Shown: positions 50,393 through 59,506 of the stretch, one piece after another
How positions within the stretch are numbered: position 1 is the stretch's first letter
Layout: each line of letters begins with the position of its first letter
Source of the DNA: Chryseobacterium candidae
Lineage (GTDB): Bacteria > Bacteroidota > Bacteroidia > Flavobacteriales > Weeksellaceae
Direction of reading: 5' to 3'
NCBI RefSeq assembly: GCF_004916905.1
Contig: NZ_SDLV01000010.1
Span: 227,731 to 291,730, forward strand
Length of the DNA: 64,000 nucleotides
Program-made: the position numbers and the translations under genes
The notes under the pieces: model-generated
Told to the model about the DNA's origin: nothing
Database searches by the model: none
What the model saw: only the letters and a program-made list of their open reading frames with translations

Positions 50393-52084
50393 TCAATCAA
50401 TATTTTTGAGTTTTCTGATATACTCTGAAGGAGTCGTCATGGTTTTCTTTTTAAATGCACTGATAAAAGTTGTTGTACTTTTATAACCCGCTTCTTTCGA
50501 CATTGTCTGTATGGTATATTTACGGAGAACCGAATTATTCTGAAGTTCACTCACAATATAATCTATTCTCAGATCATTTACGTATTCAGAAAAGCTCATT
50601 CCTTTATGCTGATTAATAATCTGTGACAAATAAGCAGTGTTGGTATTGAGCTGCTTGGCAAGATTTGAAAGCTTAAAATTATTGGATAGAAATTTTTTTC
50701 CCGACTCAAGATCTTCAAGCTTTTTTAATATCTGATTTACCAGCTCATTATCTATGATAAGCGGTATACCTTCTGTGAAGGGAATTGCATCATGCTCTCT
50801 CTCCTGATACGCAGTTCCGGAATATGTATTGCTTTTTCTTTTATAATGATAAATAAACAACACAATAGTAAGTGTTGAAATAAATATAATGACAGTAATC
50901 AGTATAAAACTTTTCTTTTCATTTTCTTCAATCATCTTTTTTGAGGATAATATTATTTCCTGCTGTTCATATTTTCCTAAAAAGTAATTTCCAACATGTT
51001 TTTGCTGATTTATTCTATCAATCTCAGACAAGCTTATTTTGGCATATTTATATGCATTTTTATTATCTCCGATGTTCTCATAATTAAGACTTAGCAAATG
51101 AAGTATTTTAAGCTTATTTTCATAGCTGCATTCCGAATTTTTCTCATTATCTATTTTATTGATATAATAAAAAGCAGAATCCGTCTTTTTAAGATAGGTG
51201 CAGGTTTCAGCCTTTCCAACCCATACACATTCTCTGGATAAATTCTTATTCATAAGTTCAGGATTTTTCTCACACCTAGTGAAAAGTGTACCTGCATCAT
51301 GATACTTCTTTTGCAGTAAAGCAGTATTGGCCTGTCTGTAAAGATGCAGCGCTTTGGAATAGTTTGAAAAATAGGGTGAATCCTTCATTATATTAAACGC
51401 CATATTATAGCTGTATCTGGAAGAATCAAGATATTTTTTTTCTCCTGTGCTTTTATACCATTTTATAAAAGCATCTCCTTTAGTATTATAAGTTGCCGCG
51501 GTTTCTTTATCATGCAAAAATTTACTGAACAGAAGATGATTGTAATCTTCTTTTATATCTTTCAAACGGCTGTTCAAGATTTCGATTCCCTTTTTATAAT
51601 TTCCCAACTCTATATGAGCCACTCCAAAAAGAAGTTTTTGCTTTTTCCTGTAAACAGGTTCCATTTCAGATGAAAAGAAAGATAAATATTTGAGTCCCTG
51701 CGAAACATTTCCAAGTCTTTTTTCTATATAGAAAAGTCTTGTTACAGCAATATGATTCAATGGTGAATAATATGATTTAAGCTCTTTCTTATTATCGTGT
51801 ATTTCTTTAATGATACGAAGCAAAGCTTCTCCGGATTGAGGATATTTTCCTTTTTTGTATAAAACTGTTACAGAATCAAGCTTAATCAGCAGGTGATAAT
51901 GAAGCGGATATCTGGAAAGCCTTTTGAATTGGGTATTCTCATCAGTCAGCTTATAATGTGCCAGATCCCATTGGTCTTTTTGTATCAGGCTGTCTATTTC
52001 CCTTGAATTTCTATACGAAATCTGGCAGTATACTTTTATAGACAAGAGGAAAAATAAAATAAATACTTTTTTTAATACGATCAT
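50393..52084 (-). CDS. Membrane AraC-family regulator with TPR sensor region
   Basis: The 563-residue protein has an N-terminal signal-like segment, a long TPR-like helical region (about 30-380), one membrane helix (about 390-415; FILITVIIFISTLTIVLFIY) and a C-terminal AraC HTH pair (about 460-560; FKLSNLAKQLNTNTAYLSQI, then EAGYKSTTTFISAFKK, TPSEY). This layout (periplasmic TPR, membrane helix, cytoplasmic HTH) is common in Bacteroidota. It is convergent with the ECF sigma gene, with stops 14 bases apart. Confidence 0.9.
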   Translation of the reverse strand: MIVLKKVFILFFLLSIKVYCQISYRNSREIDSLIQKDQWDLAHYKLTDENTQFKRLSRYPLHYHLLIKLDSVTVLYKKGKYPQSGEALLRIIKEIHDNKKELKSYYSPLNHIAVTRLFYIEKRLGNVSQGLKYLSFFSSEMEPVYRKKQKLLFGVAHIELGNYKKGIEILNSRLKDIKEDYNHLLFSKFLHDKETAATYNTKGDAFIKWYKSTGEKKYLDSSRYSYNMAFNIMKDSPYFSNYSKALHLYRQANTALLQKKYHDAGTLFTRCEKNPELMNKNLSRECVWVGKAETCTYLKKTDSAFYYINKIDNEKNSECSYENKLKILHLLSLNYENIGDNKNAYKYAKISLSEIDRINQQKHVGNYFLGKYEQQEIILSSKKMIEENEKKSFILITVIIFISTLTIVLFIYHYKRKSNTYSGTAYQEREHDAIPFTEGIPLIIDNELVNQILKKLEDLESGKKFLSNNFKLSNLAKQLNTNTAYLSQIINQHKGMSFSEYVNDLRIDYIVSELQNNSVLRKYTIQTMSKEAGYKSTTTFISAFKKKTMTTPSEYIRKLKNID

Positions 52085-52362
52085 TGTGTGTTTTATTTTT
52101 ACAAATCTATGCAGAATTCAAAAAAATAATCAAAATTGAGACTTATAATAAATAAACAGCAATAAAACAAAAGTATATGTTATAACAAATCATCAATTTT
52201 ATTTCCAAATACTTACCTAATTCATCATTATAAAGTTAAGATATTTTAAAAATATCCCCTGCTTTTTATATGGAACCCCATAGAGAAAAAAAAAAGAACA
52301 CAACAATCTATATATCAACTAATTAAATTATTTTTAATTTATAAATCCAAATATCATTTTTA
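52085..52362. other. AT-rich intergenic region
   Basis: Nothing beyond AT-rich spacer is visible; the minus-strand AraC/TPR start and the plus-strand promoter of the large T9SS protein flank it. Confidence 0.4.
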
Positions 52363-52370
52363 TAAATTTG
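52363..52370 (+). promoter_or_regulatory. -7 promoter element of the large T9SS protein
   Basis: TAAATTTG fits TAnnTTTG and overlaps the TTG at 52368, so translation must start at ATG 52395 or 52431. Confidence 0.5.
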
Positions 52371-52430
52371 GTCAACTATTTATTTCACTTCCCGATGAAT
52401 CTATATATGTTTGATAAAAAATCATCAGCA

Positions 52431-55400
52431 ATGAAAAAAATTATCTCTTTATTTGGATTCATACTGGCAATGCATATTTATGCTCAAAGCCCGTTATCCA
52501 AATTTTCAGTCACAGTTGCCGGCAGTAATACGGTTAATTTTCTGGATGAAAGTACCGGATCACCAGCCGCTTTTTCGTGGGAGTTCACCGGAGGCAATCC
52601 TTCAGTTTCATCCGTTCCAAATCCCAGCGTTACATACAACACGCCCGGGATTTATAAAGCTAAGCTCACTGTAAGTAATGCATCAGGAACTTCAGCTTCT
52701 GTAAGAACCATCAAGATTACATCCGGAAGCATAGTAGATCTGGGATCGGGAAGAAATGATGACGGAACCATGATGTCTGATGCCGGCATCCCAGATCCGG
52801 ATTGGACATACACAGATCCTAACGGAGCTGTAAGTGTACCTGTAACACGTTATACAGCTACTGCAGCAGGATGGTCTTCAGCTTCAACAATAGGGACTGG
52901 GGCAGGAATTACAAGATGGATAACAGGTAATAATGTGATTACTGGCTATCATTTTTATGTAAGCAAAGAATTTGAAATCCCTGTAGGAGTTACAACAGCA
53001 GTCTTAAATCTGAGATCATTATCTTTTGTCAGAAACTGGACCTACCTTGTTAAAAAAAACACAGACGGCAGTGAAACGGAAACTCTCATTACAGCTACGG
53101 CATGGATGAGTGATGGAGCTAGAGGATGGCTAAACAGCCGTAGCCCGGAAGTTCTGAACTATCCATTAACTCCCGGAAAATATTATATCCGGGTGAAAGC
53201 CTATACTAATACTGCAGGACAAAGGCAGGCAATAGACGTAAATGCCAGTGTAAATTTTGGAAACTCTGTTTCCATATCTCCTGCTGTAGAGTTTTCTGCA
53301 GTTCCTACCTCTTCATATATAGGCAGCAATATACAATTTACCAATCTGTCTCAAGGAAGTCCTTTATCTGTACAGTGGAAATTTGATGACGGAGCAGGAT
53401 TGATCCATTCAACAGAAAACAATCCGGGAATAACCTTCACTACAGCAGGAAATCACTATGCAGAATTAGAGGCAGATTATGCGGATAATCTTACCTCATC
53501 CCTGAAAATTGACAACTATATTCAAATCGCACAGGTAGATACACCCACTTTATCTGTAACACAGCCTACATGCAGTATCCTGTCTGGTTCTATTACTGTA
53601 ACTTCTCCACTTGATGGAGTAACATATAGTTTTGATAACGGAGTCACATTCCAGGCTTCCAATACCATCTCAGGCTTACCGCAAGGCACCTATAAGGTAA
53701 GGATTAAAAATTCTTCAGGAGCTGTTTCGGAAGCTGTTTCCGCTATTATAGAATCTGCTCCATTAATACCTGCTGCTTTTTCAGCTGCTATTACAAATCC
53801 TACATGTACTGTAAATACAGGGAGTATTACAGTAAACACTACGGATACTAACCTTCTATACAGTTTTGACGGAGGTGCTACCTACCAGCAGAGTAATACT
53901 AAAACCGGATTACAGCCGGGAATCTATCAGATTGTCGTAAAAAACACTAATGGATGCACTTCAAATACAAATGCTATTATTAATGCTGCAGACTGCAGAG
54001 ACTGGACTAAAGCTCCCAACAGCTATATTTTTGACTCCGGACAGAATAATAATGGCTTATATATCCCTGTAAAAAAAGCATATGCGATGTGGAGTGACGT
54101 CAATGGTTTGCTTAATGATCCTTCAACGCTAAACGGATCTTTGCAGGCCGAAGTATATTGGGAAGATGTTCCGGGGTTAATTCGTTCTTCCAATTATATT
54201 CTGCCGGTTGAAGGCTCAGGAGATGCTGCAAAAATAAAAGTGGAAGTAGATAAATCAAAAGGAAAAGGAAATGCTGTTATTGCTTTAAAGATAAACAATA
54301 AGATTGTCTGGAGCTGGCATGTCTGGGTTACTGATGATCCTACTAACGGAACTACCTATGGATTTGTTTCTGACAATAATACAATTGCGGGCAGTCCTAA
54401 TGCCAAATTTACAGTGAATGGCGTAACCCAATCTTTTGTTCCCAAATGGATGGACAGAAATATGGGAGCTACCAATAGAGACTTTATAGGATATGACTGG
54501 AATAAATCCGGAGGTCTGGTATATCAATGGGGAAGAAAAGACCCGTTTCCTCCTTTAGAATATAAAGATGGATCAATGTATGAGATCAACGGAACCTCAG
54601 GAGTGAAAAAGCATCTGTACGACTATGCTGATGCAGGCACGGCAGATGATATTAAATCCGTACAAAGACCTTTTGATGACATAAATAATAATGTAAAGTA
54701 CTCCATTAATAATCCTCTGGATCTTATTTATAACAATAAAGCAGGAGGCAGCGCATGGTTCCAGAAAACATTAGATACAGATAACGCCTCAAGAAAAAAA
54801 GCAAATTTATGGGGAGATAATTCTGAAAATGCAATGGGAACATCCGGATCAACAGTGAATACCTTCAAGCCTAAGGCACCATACGATCCTTGTCCTAACG
54901 GATGGAGAATTCCTTCTCATATCAACAATACTGCAGGAACAACAAATCATTTTTCACCATGGGGAAGAAACAGATACCGGTTTACAGGAGCCAGTAGTGA
55001 TGTACAGTCAGGATTCAATCTAATAAAGCCAACTACTGTACATCCTCATCTAAACGGAATAAAAATATATGGTGGTCTGGGAATGGATTTTACCAATACC
55101 TTTACCGCTTACAGCATGGGTGATTTTTCCAGAAATATGGGAATATATCCTGGAAATGGTAAATATGTAGTTGGAAGTACCGGAGGAACTTATCATCAGG
55201 ATCCGCATGAGATTGTGGCACATTCTTCAACAATGCTTAATCTCAGCACTGTACAGACTTATTTCTTTTATGCCTTTGCTGATCCGGGAAGGATTGACGT
55301 AAGTCCTGATTCAGTAACATTCCCCGGAATGAAAGGAAAATATTATCTTAATCCATTCGAAACGACCAGTACAATGGGAACCGGAGCCTGCAGATGTATG

Positions 55401-57311
55401 GAAGACAAATACGCTTCAGGTTATGACTTTCCTACTGAGTTCTTTGTAAATCCTTCCATAGTAAATTATACAGAAGGTCTTAATACCCCTAACTCTTATG
55501 TAGTGACCAAAGCCGCAACTGAACAAGAAATTCAGGTTCCTGTAAGTAAAGCATTTTCAGTATATAATCAGTATCTTTCTGATCATGGGATGAGAGACTT
55601 TGGTAATCTGAAGGTGAATGTTTACTGGACCGACAATACCGCTCTGGTTTCCAATATTAAAATCGTAAACCCTCCTGCAGATGTTAATGCTATAAAAAAT
55701 GCATATATCTCTGTAAAAATACCGGCCAATCAGTCAGGTAATGCATTAGTGTCTTTACATAACGGTAATGTTGAAAATCCTGTTTACTGGAGCTGGCATA
55801 TATGGGTGAGCAATACGGATATAGGAGAAATAGCTTATCAGACAGAAGATGTGCTTTTACCATCTAATGCAAATTATGTAAACTTTACCAATTCTGGCTC
55901 CCAGCCAATGAAGAGTACGTTTATGGATAGAAACTTAGGAGCAACAGATGTCTTTCCCGTTGTAATTAATCCTTCAGCTCCTACAGGGAATGAACTTTTA
56001 ATGATTGGCAACTCTGCAGGAATGCAATACCAATGGGGAAGGAAAGATCCTATACCTACTTTCATAAAACCGGGAGTAAATGTATCAGGCGGCTACACCA
56101 ATACCGGAACATACAGTATATGGAAATCTTCAGGACCTGATACCAATGGAAATATTATTCCATCATCTTATACCGAGATTACAGGCACTTCTTATACGAG
56201 TACCTACACGAAACGCCGGGATATTGATTATGGCACAACAGGAAGTACAAAAGCAGAAAAAATCACAAACACCCTGAAATATTCTTCAGAAAACCCACTT
56301 GCATTTATGATTCCTGGTCAGAAATATACCAATAGGTCATCATTTAATGCTGCCTATGGACAGGATTGGCTTTATTCTGTTCCTAACCAGATGATGGAAA
56401 GATGGGGACATGCTACCAGCAAATCTCCTTTCGATCCATGTCCCGGTGGATGGAGAGTTCCTGATATTTCAAACGGCGTTACAGACACTAACGGGAAAGG
56501 AGATAAAGGCAGTTCTCCCTGGTTCAATGGATTCTATGCTCCTAATGCAACTGTAGACAAATATAGGATTTTCAGTATGGGAGTATTGCAGAATGTAGGC
56601 TATGATATCAAAGAACCTACAGACATCTATAACGGAGGTATTCCTTATTATACCGGTAAAACAGTAAAAAATGCTAACACAGTATGGGGATATCAGCTGG
56701 GATCCGACAATACGAATAATCCTAACTCTAAGTACAAGATCGGGAATTATCCTGTAACGGGATACAGAGGTTTCTACAGTAATGAAGCCATATCTTCTGC
56801 TATGAGACTTGGAATCTCAGGAGTATGGACAGCTGCTTTACGATCAGCAAATTCATACGGAGCAGCATTCCATTTAGGATTTGATACTCAAAATATTACT
56901 ACCTCCAAACTTATCTCTTTAAGTGATGCTTATACCGGACATCCTATGAATGCAATGAATGTAAGATGTGTGAAAGAGGAACCAAGATTCGGTCAGGTTT
57001 TAGAAATGGCAGCGAATATGGGTATGACCAATAAAATACTGAAAGCAGCGAAAAATAAAATGTCATCTGCTGCTGCCGAAGAAAGAAATTCAGATGTTAA
57101 AGTATATCCTAATCCTTTTAATGAATCCTTTACAGTTAAAGGAGATAATCTGGAATCCTATGAATTGTACGATATGTCCGGAAAACTGATTAAGAGTGGA
57201 AATCTTTCTCAAAGCACCATTCAGTCAAACAATCTTAGCCAGGGAGAATATATTTTAAAAATAATAACCATTCAGCATACTATAATTACAAAAAAATTAA
57301 TAAAGAAATAG
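52431..57311 (+). CDS. Very large T9SS surface protein with PKD, SprB-like and duplicated FISUMP-type domains
   Basis: From ATG 52431 the product has 1626 residues and a signal peptide MKKIISLFGFILAMHIYAQ; ATG 52395 would add 12 residues. Order: PKD domain (about 20-90), a jelly-roll-like region (about 100-270), a second PKD (about 285-345), two SprB-type repeats (about 376 and 453 onward; each with PTC and TYSFD/LYSFD), then two copies of an about 493-residue module. Each copy contains WSWHxWV, a MDRN(M/L)GAT, YQWGRKDP and a (Y/F)DPCPxGWR(I/V)P. A type A sorting domain follows (VYPNPFNESFTVKGDNLESY to the Lys-rich end). It is probably a surface adhesin or mucin-like protein. Confidence 0.9.
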   Translation: MKKIISLFGFILAMHIYAQSPLSKFSVTVAGSNTVNFLDESTGSPAAFSWEFTGGNPSVSSVPNPSVTYNTPGIYKAKLTVSNASGTSASVRTIKITSGSIVDLGSGRNDDGTMMSDAGIPDPDWTYTDPNGAVSVPVTRYTATAAGWSSASTIGTGAGITRWITGNNVITGYHFYVSKEFEIPVGVTTAVLNLRSLSFVRNWTYLVKKNTDGSETETLITATAWMSDGARGWLNSRSPEVLNYPLTPGKYYIRVKAYTNTAGQRQAIDVNASVNFGNSVSISPAVEFSAVPTSSYIGSNIQFTNLSQGSPLSVQWKFDDGAGLIHSTENNPGITFTTAGNHYAELEADYADNLTSSLKIDNYIQIAQVDTPTLSVTQPTCSILSGSITVTSPLDGVTYSFDNGVTFQASNTISGLPQGTYKVRIKNSSGAVSEAVSAIIESAPLIPAAFSAAITNPTCTVNTGSITVNTTDTNLLYSFDGGATYQQSNTKTGLQPGIYQIVVKNTNGCTSNTNAIINAADCRDWTKAPNSYIFDSGQNNNGLYIPVKKAYAMWSDVNGLLNDPSTLNGSLQAEVYWEDVPGLIRSSNYILPVEGSGDAAKIKVEVDKSKGKGNAVIALKINNKIVWSWHVWVTDDPTNGTTYGFVSDNNTIAGSPNAKFTVNGVTQSFVPKWMDRNMGATNRDFIGYDWNKSGGLVYQWGRKDPFPPLEYKDGSMYEINGTSGVKKHLYDYADAGTADDIKSVQRPFDDINNNVKYSINNPLDLIYNNKAGGSAWFQKTLDTDNASRKKANLWGDNSENAMGTSGSTVNTFKPKAPYDPCPNGWRIPSHINNTAGTTNHFSPWGRNRYRFTGASSDVQSGFNLIKPTTVHPHLNGIKIYGGLGMDFTNTFTAYSMGDFSRNMGIYPGNGKYVVGSTGGTYHQDPHEIVAHSSTMLNLSTVQTYFFYAFADPGRIDVSPDSVTFPGMKGKYYLNPFETTSTMGTGACRCMEDKYASGYDFPTEFFVNPSIVNYTEGLNTPNSYVVTKAATEQEIQVPVSKAFSVYNQYLSDHGMRDFGNLKVNVYWTDNTALVSNIKIVNPPADVNAIKNAYISVKIPANQSGNALVSLHNGNVENPVYWSWHIWVSNTDIGEIAYQTEDVLLPSNANYVNFTNSGSQPMKSTFMDRNLGATDVFPVVINPSAPTGNELLMIGNSAGMQYQWGRKDPIPTFIKPGVNVSGGYTNTGTYSIWKSSGPDTNGNIIPSSYTEITGTSYTSTYTKRRDIDYGTTGSTKAEKITNTLKYSSENPLAFMIPGQKYTNRSSFNAAYGQDWLYSVPNQMMERWGHATSKSPFDPCPGGWRVPDISNGVTDTNGKGDKGSSPWFNGFYAPNATVDKYRIFSMGVLQNVGYDIKEPTDIYNGGIPYYTGKTVKNANTVWGYQLGSDNTNNPNSKYKIGNYPVTGYRGFYSNEAISSAMRLGISGVWTAALRSANSYGAAFHLGFDTQNITTSKLISLSDAYTGHPMNAMNVRCVKEEPRFGQVLEMAANMGMTNKILKAAKNKMSSAAAEERNSDVKVYPNPFNESFTVKGDNLESYELYDMSGKLIKSGNLSQSTIQSNNLSQGEYILKIITIQHTIITKKLIKK

Positions 57312-57428
57312 AAAATCTGCTTTACTAATTTACTTATCGATGAAGAGAGTGTCCTCAAAATCAGATACACCCTCTAAGAATCAAATATCAATATATTCCT
57401 ACTGTATAGGGGTACGAATAAAATCAGC

Positions 57429-57475
57429 AAATAAAGTGGTTGTCCAAACTTTCAGGACAGCCTCTTTATTTTTAT
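57429..57475 (+). terminator. Terminator of the large T9SS gene
   Basis: AATAAAG-t-GGTTGTCC and GGACAGCC-t-CTTTATT form a long stem (one G-U) with a 9-base loop and a T5 tract. Confidence 0.88.
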
Positions 57476-57537
57476 ACGAAACCCCAATCAATATAAATAA
57501 ATTGATTTTCAAATCTTTATGGATTGATACATGCGAA

Positions 57538-58158
57538 CTACTGACTGATTTTATAGACACAGCGCTGCCCTCCCGAAATAATATGGTCTATTCTTTCCAC
57601 TTTATACTCTTTTCCTATCAGCGATTGGAAATTGGACAATTCTGCACGGCAGAAACCCTGACATTCTTTTGCTGCAGCGCATATCGGGCAATGATTCTCA
57701 ATCAGATAATAGTCATCACCTTCTTTTTTCCATTCTGCCATATAGCCTTCTTCACTACGCACTTCTGAAAGAGATTCAAGGCGCTGTTCCAGTGATTTTG
57801 CCTTTGAAAGTACTTTTTCATAACGCTCATGAGTATTCTTCTCACGGTCACTGATTAATAGATCCAATGCATTTTCACCCAAAAGATTTTTTACTGATTT
57901 CAAAATCTGAACTGTTACATCTGCATGGGTATCAGGAAACTGAGCCAATCCTTTTTCTGTAAGAGTATAGTATGTAGATGGACGGCCAACGCCTTCGCTT
58001 TTTACCGAAGACCGGATCAATCCTTCCTGAGCAAGATTCAGCAAATGTTTCCTTGCCCCTTCCTTGGTAATCGACAATTCTTCAGCAATAAGAAGCGATG
58101 TAGCCTCACCCCTCATCTTTAAAAACATCAGAATACGATCCGCAGCCGGCTTCTTCAT
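57538..58158 (-). CDS. SufR-like Fe-S transcriptional regulator
   Basis: The 206-residue protein has an N-terminal winged HTH (about 8-70; SLLIAEELSITKEGARKHLL, then GRPSTYYTLTEKG) and a C-terminal cysteine cluster HCPIC-x5-C-x3-C (C157, C160, C166, C170), as in SufR-type iron-sulfur repressors. It is divergent from the SOD operon. A perfect CAAC-N6-GTTG site, the SufR consensus known from cyanobacteria, covers the SOD promoter, and a degenerate copy lies after its own promoter. This supports Fe-S/redox-responsive control. Confidence 0.88.
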   Translation of the reverse strand: MKKPAADRILMFLKMRGEATSLLIAEELSITKEGARKHLLNLAQEGLIRSSVKSEGVGRPSTYYTLTEKGLAQFPDTHADVTVQILKSVKNLLGENALDLLISDREKNTHERYEKVLSKAKSLEQRLESLSEVRSEEGYMAEWKKEGDDYYLIENHCPICAAAKECQGFCRAELSNFQSLIGKEYKVERIDHIISGGQRCVYKISQ

Positions 58159-58162
58159 TTGA

Positions 58163-58176
58163 CAATATTTAGGTTG
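58163..58176 (-). promoter_or_regulatory. Second, degenerate SufR-type operator
   Basis: CAAT-N6-GTTG on the plus strand; on the minus strand it reads CAACCTAAATATTG. It shares the string AATAAAACAACCTAAA with the main operator and lies between the regulator promoter and its start codon. Confidence 0.4.
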
Positions 58177-58192
58177 TTTTATTTTTCAACAA

Positions 58193-58220
58193 CAAATATA
58201 GTCATTTTCTATAACCTCAA
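58193..58220 (-). promoter_or_regulatory. Promoter of the SufR-like regulator
   Basis: On the minus strand TTG (58218-58220), 17 bases and TATATTTG (58193-58200) match the Bacteroidota consensus. Confidence 0.65.
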
Positions 58221-58274
58221 AAATTAAAGCTTAACACAAAGATTTACAATCTTTTATTCATTTCAAATGCAAAA

Positions 58275-58306
58275 TCAATAAAACAACCTAAAAGTTGTTT
58301 TATTGA
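58275..58306. promoter_or_regulatory. SufR-type operator in front of SOD
   Basis: TCAATAAAACAAC, CTAAAA, GTTGTTTTATTGA is a perfect inverted repeat of 13-base arms containing CAAC-N6-GTTG. The right arm covers the -33 element of the SOD promoter. Confidence 0.7.
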
Positions 58307-58324
58307 AATATATTTTTACCTTTG
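58295..58324 (+). promoter_or_regulatory. Promoter of the SOD operon
   Basis: TTG (58295-58297), 19 bases and TACCTTTG (58317-58324) match TTG-N19-TAnnTTTG; the TTG lies inside the operator, so repressor binding should block transcription. Confidence 0.72.
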
Positions 58325-58352
58325 TACCACATTAATCAAAAAAATAAATACA

Positions 58353-58979
58353 ATGACTTCATTTTCGTTACCCCAGTTACCTTATGCTTATGATGCTTTG
58401 GTTCCTTTTATAGATAAACAAACGATGACCATTCACCATCAAAAACATCACCAGGCTTATGTAGACAACCTGAATGCTGCACTGGCACCAACCAATGAAG
58501 CCAATCCGGATCTGGATTCTCTACTGCAGAGAATAAGCGAGTATAGTCCTGCTGTAAGGAATAATGGCGGAGGTCATTATAATCATTCTTTATTCTGGGA
58601 AATTCTTTCACCACAACCTAAGCTGAATCCTGCGGGCATACTTGATGAAGCTATTGTTTCAACTTTTGGTAGTCTTGAAAATCTTAAGGCAGAAATGAAG
58701 AAAACAGGTTTATCACAGTTCGGTTCCGGATGGGTGTGGTTATTTGTAAAATTCAACGGATCACTGGCCATCAGTTCTACTCCTAACCAGGATAACCCGA
58801 TGATGGATATTCTTTCGATGAACAGAGGTTTCCCCATTCTTGGGATAGACATTTGGGAACATGCCTATTATCTGAATTATCAGAATAAACGTGCAGATTA
58901 TCTGGATGCTTTCTGGTCTGTACTTGATTGGTCGGCTGTTGAAAGAAAATATGAAGAAGCTTTGTCGAAAGTAAGATAA
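58353..58979 (+). CDS. Superoxide dismutase, Fe/Mn type
   Basis: The 208-residue protein has the family layout: FSLPQLPYAYDALVPFID at the N-terminus, metal ligands in MTIHHQKHHQAYVDNLN (H28), GGGHYNHSLFWEIL, and DIWEHAYYLNYQNKRADYLD. It lacks a signal peptide, so it is cytoplasmic. Residues around the metal do not securely separate Fe from Mn. It heads a rightward run with DUF2480, an FMN reductase and a ferredoxin under a SufR-type operator. Confidence 0.95.
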   Translation: MTSFSLPQLPYAYDALVPFIDKQTMTIHHQKHHQAYVDNLNAALAPTNEANPDLDSLLQRISEYSPAVRNNGGGHYNHSLFWEILSPQPKLNPAGILDEAIVSTFGSLENLKAEMKKTGLSQFGSGWVWLFVKFNGSLAISSTPNQDNPMMDILSMNRGFPILGIDIWEHAYYLNYQNKRADYLDAFWSVLDWSAVERKYEEALSKVR

Positions 58980-59002
58980 GTAACACTGAAAGTAAACCAA
59001 CT

Positions 59003-59503
59003 ATGACTGAGGAAAATTTTATCAATAAAGCAAAGGCTTCAGGCATTATTGCTCTTGACCTTTCAGATTACAAACCGACTACGGAAATTGTAGAACTGGA
59101 TATCAAAGATCACCTTTTCATGGGAATGATTGTTAAGGAAAAAGAATTTAAAGAATCAATTGCTGCGGTGGACTTTTCTGTTTATGACGAAAAAGCAGTA
59201 GCAATCATCTGTTCTACGGATGCTGTCATTCCACCCTGGGCCTATATGCTGATCATGGAAAAATTGTCTCCCTATGCTTCTTATGTTGATCTAAACAATG
59301 CAGAAACTGTTCTCCTGGATCTCTGGAAACGACGTTTCATCTATGCAGACCTGAAACAGTATAGAAATCAGAAAGTGGTTGTACGGGCAAGTACCTCTCA
59401 TGATCCTTCTCTATATTTATTAGCAGCGGGATTATTGAAACCTCTGGTTAAAACACTGATGTATGGTGAGATTGGCTTACCCAAAGTAATTTTTAAACAA
59501 TAA
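59003..59503 (+). CDS. DUF2480 family protein
   Basis: The 166-residue soluble protein matches DUF2480 by eye (NKAKASGIIALDLSDYKP, then LDIKDHLFMGMIVKEKEFKE, and DAVIPPWAYMLIMEKLSPYA). No catalytic motif is known; in Bacteroidota it often sits near iron-sulfur assembly genes, which would fit the SufR-like control here. It starts 23 bases after the SOD stop and ends 3 bases before the next gene, so it is within the SOD operon. Confidence 0.85.
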   Translation: MTEENFINKAKASGIIALDLSDYKPTTEIVELDIKDHLFMGMIVKEKEFKESIAAVDFSVYDEKAVAIICSTDAVIPPWAYMLIMEKLSPYASYVDLNNAETVLLDLWKRRFIYADLKQYRNQKVVVRASTSHDPSLYLLAAGLLKPLVKTLMYGEIGLPKVIFKQ

Positions 59504-59506
59504 AAA

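Noticed and set aside
57340..57768. 142-codon plus-strand ORF overlapping the SufR-like gene
   Set aside because: Largely antisense to a regulator with clear HTH and cysteine motifs; contains the upstream terminator.
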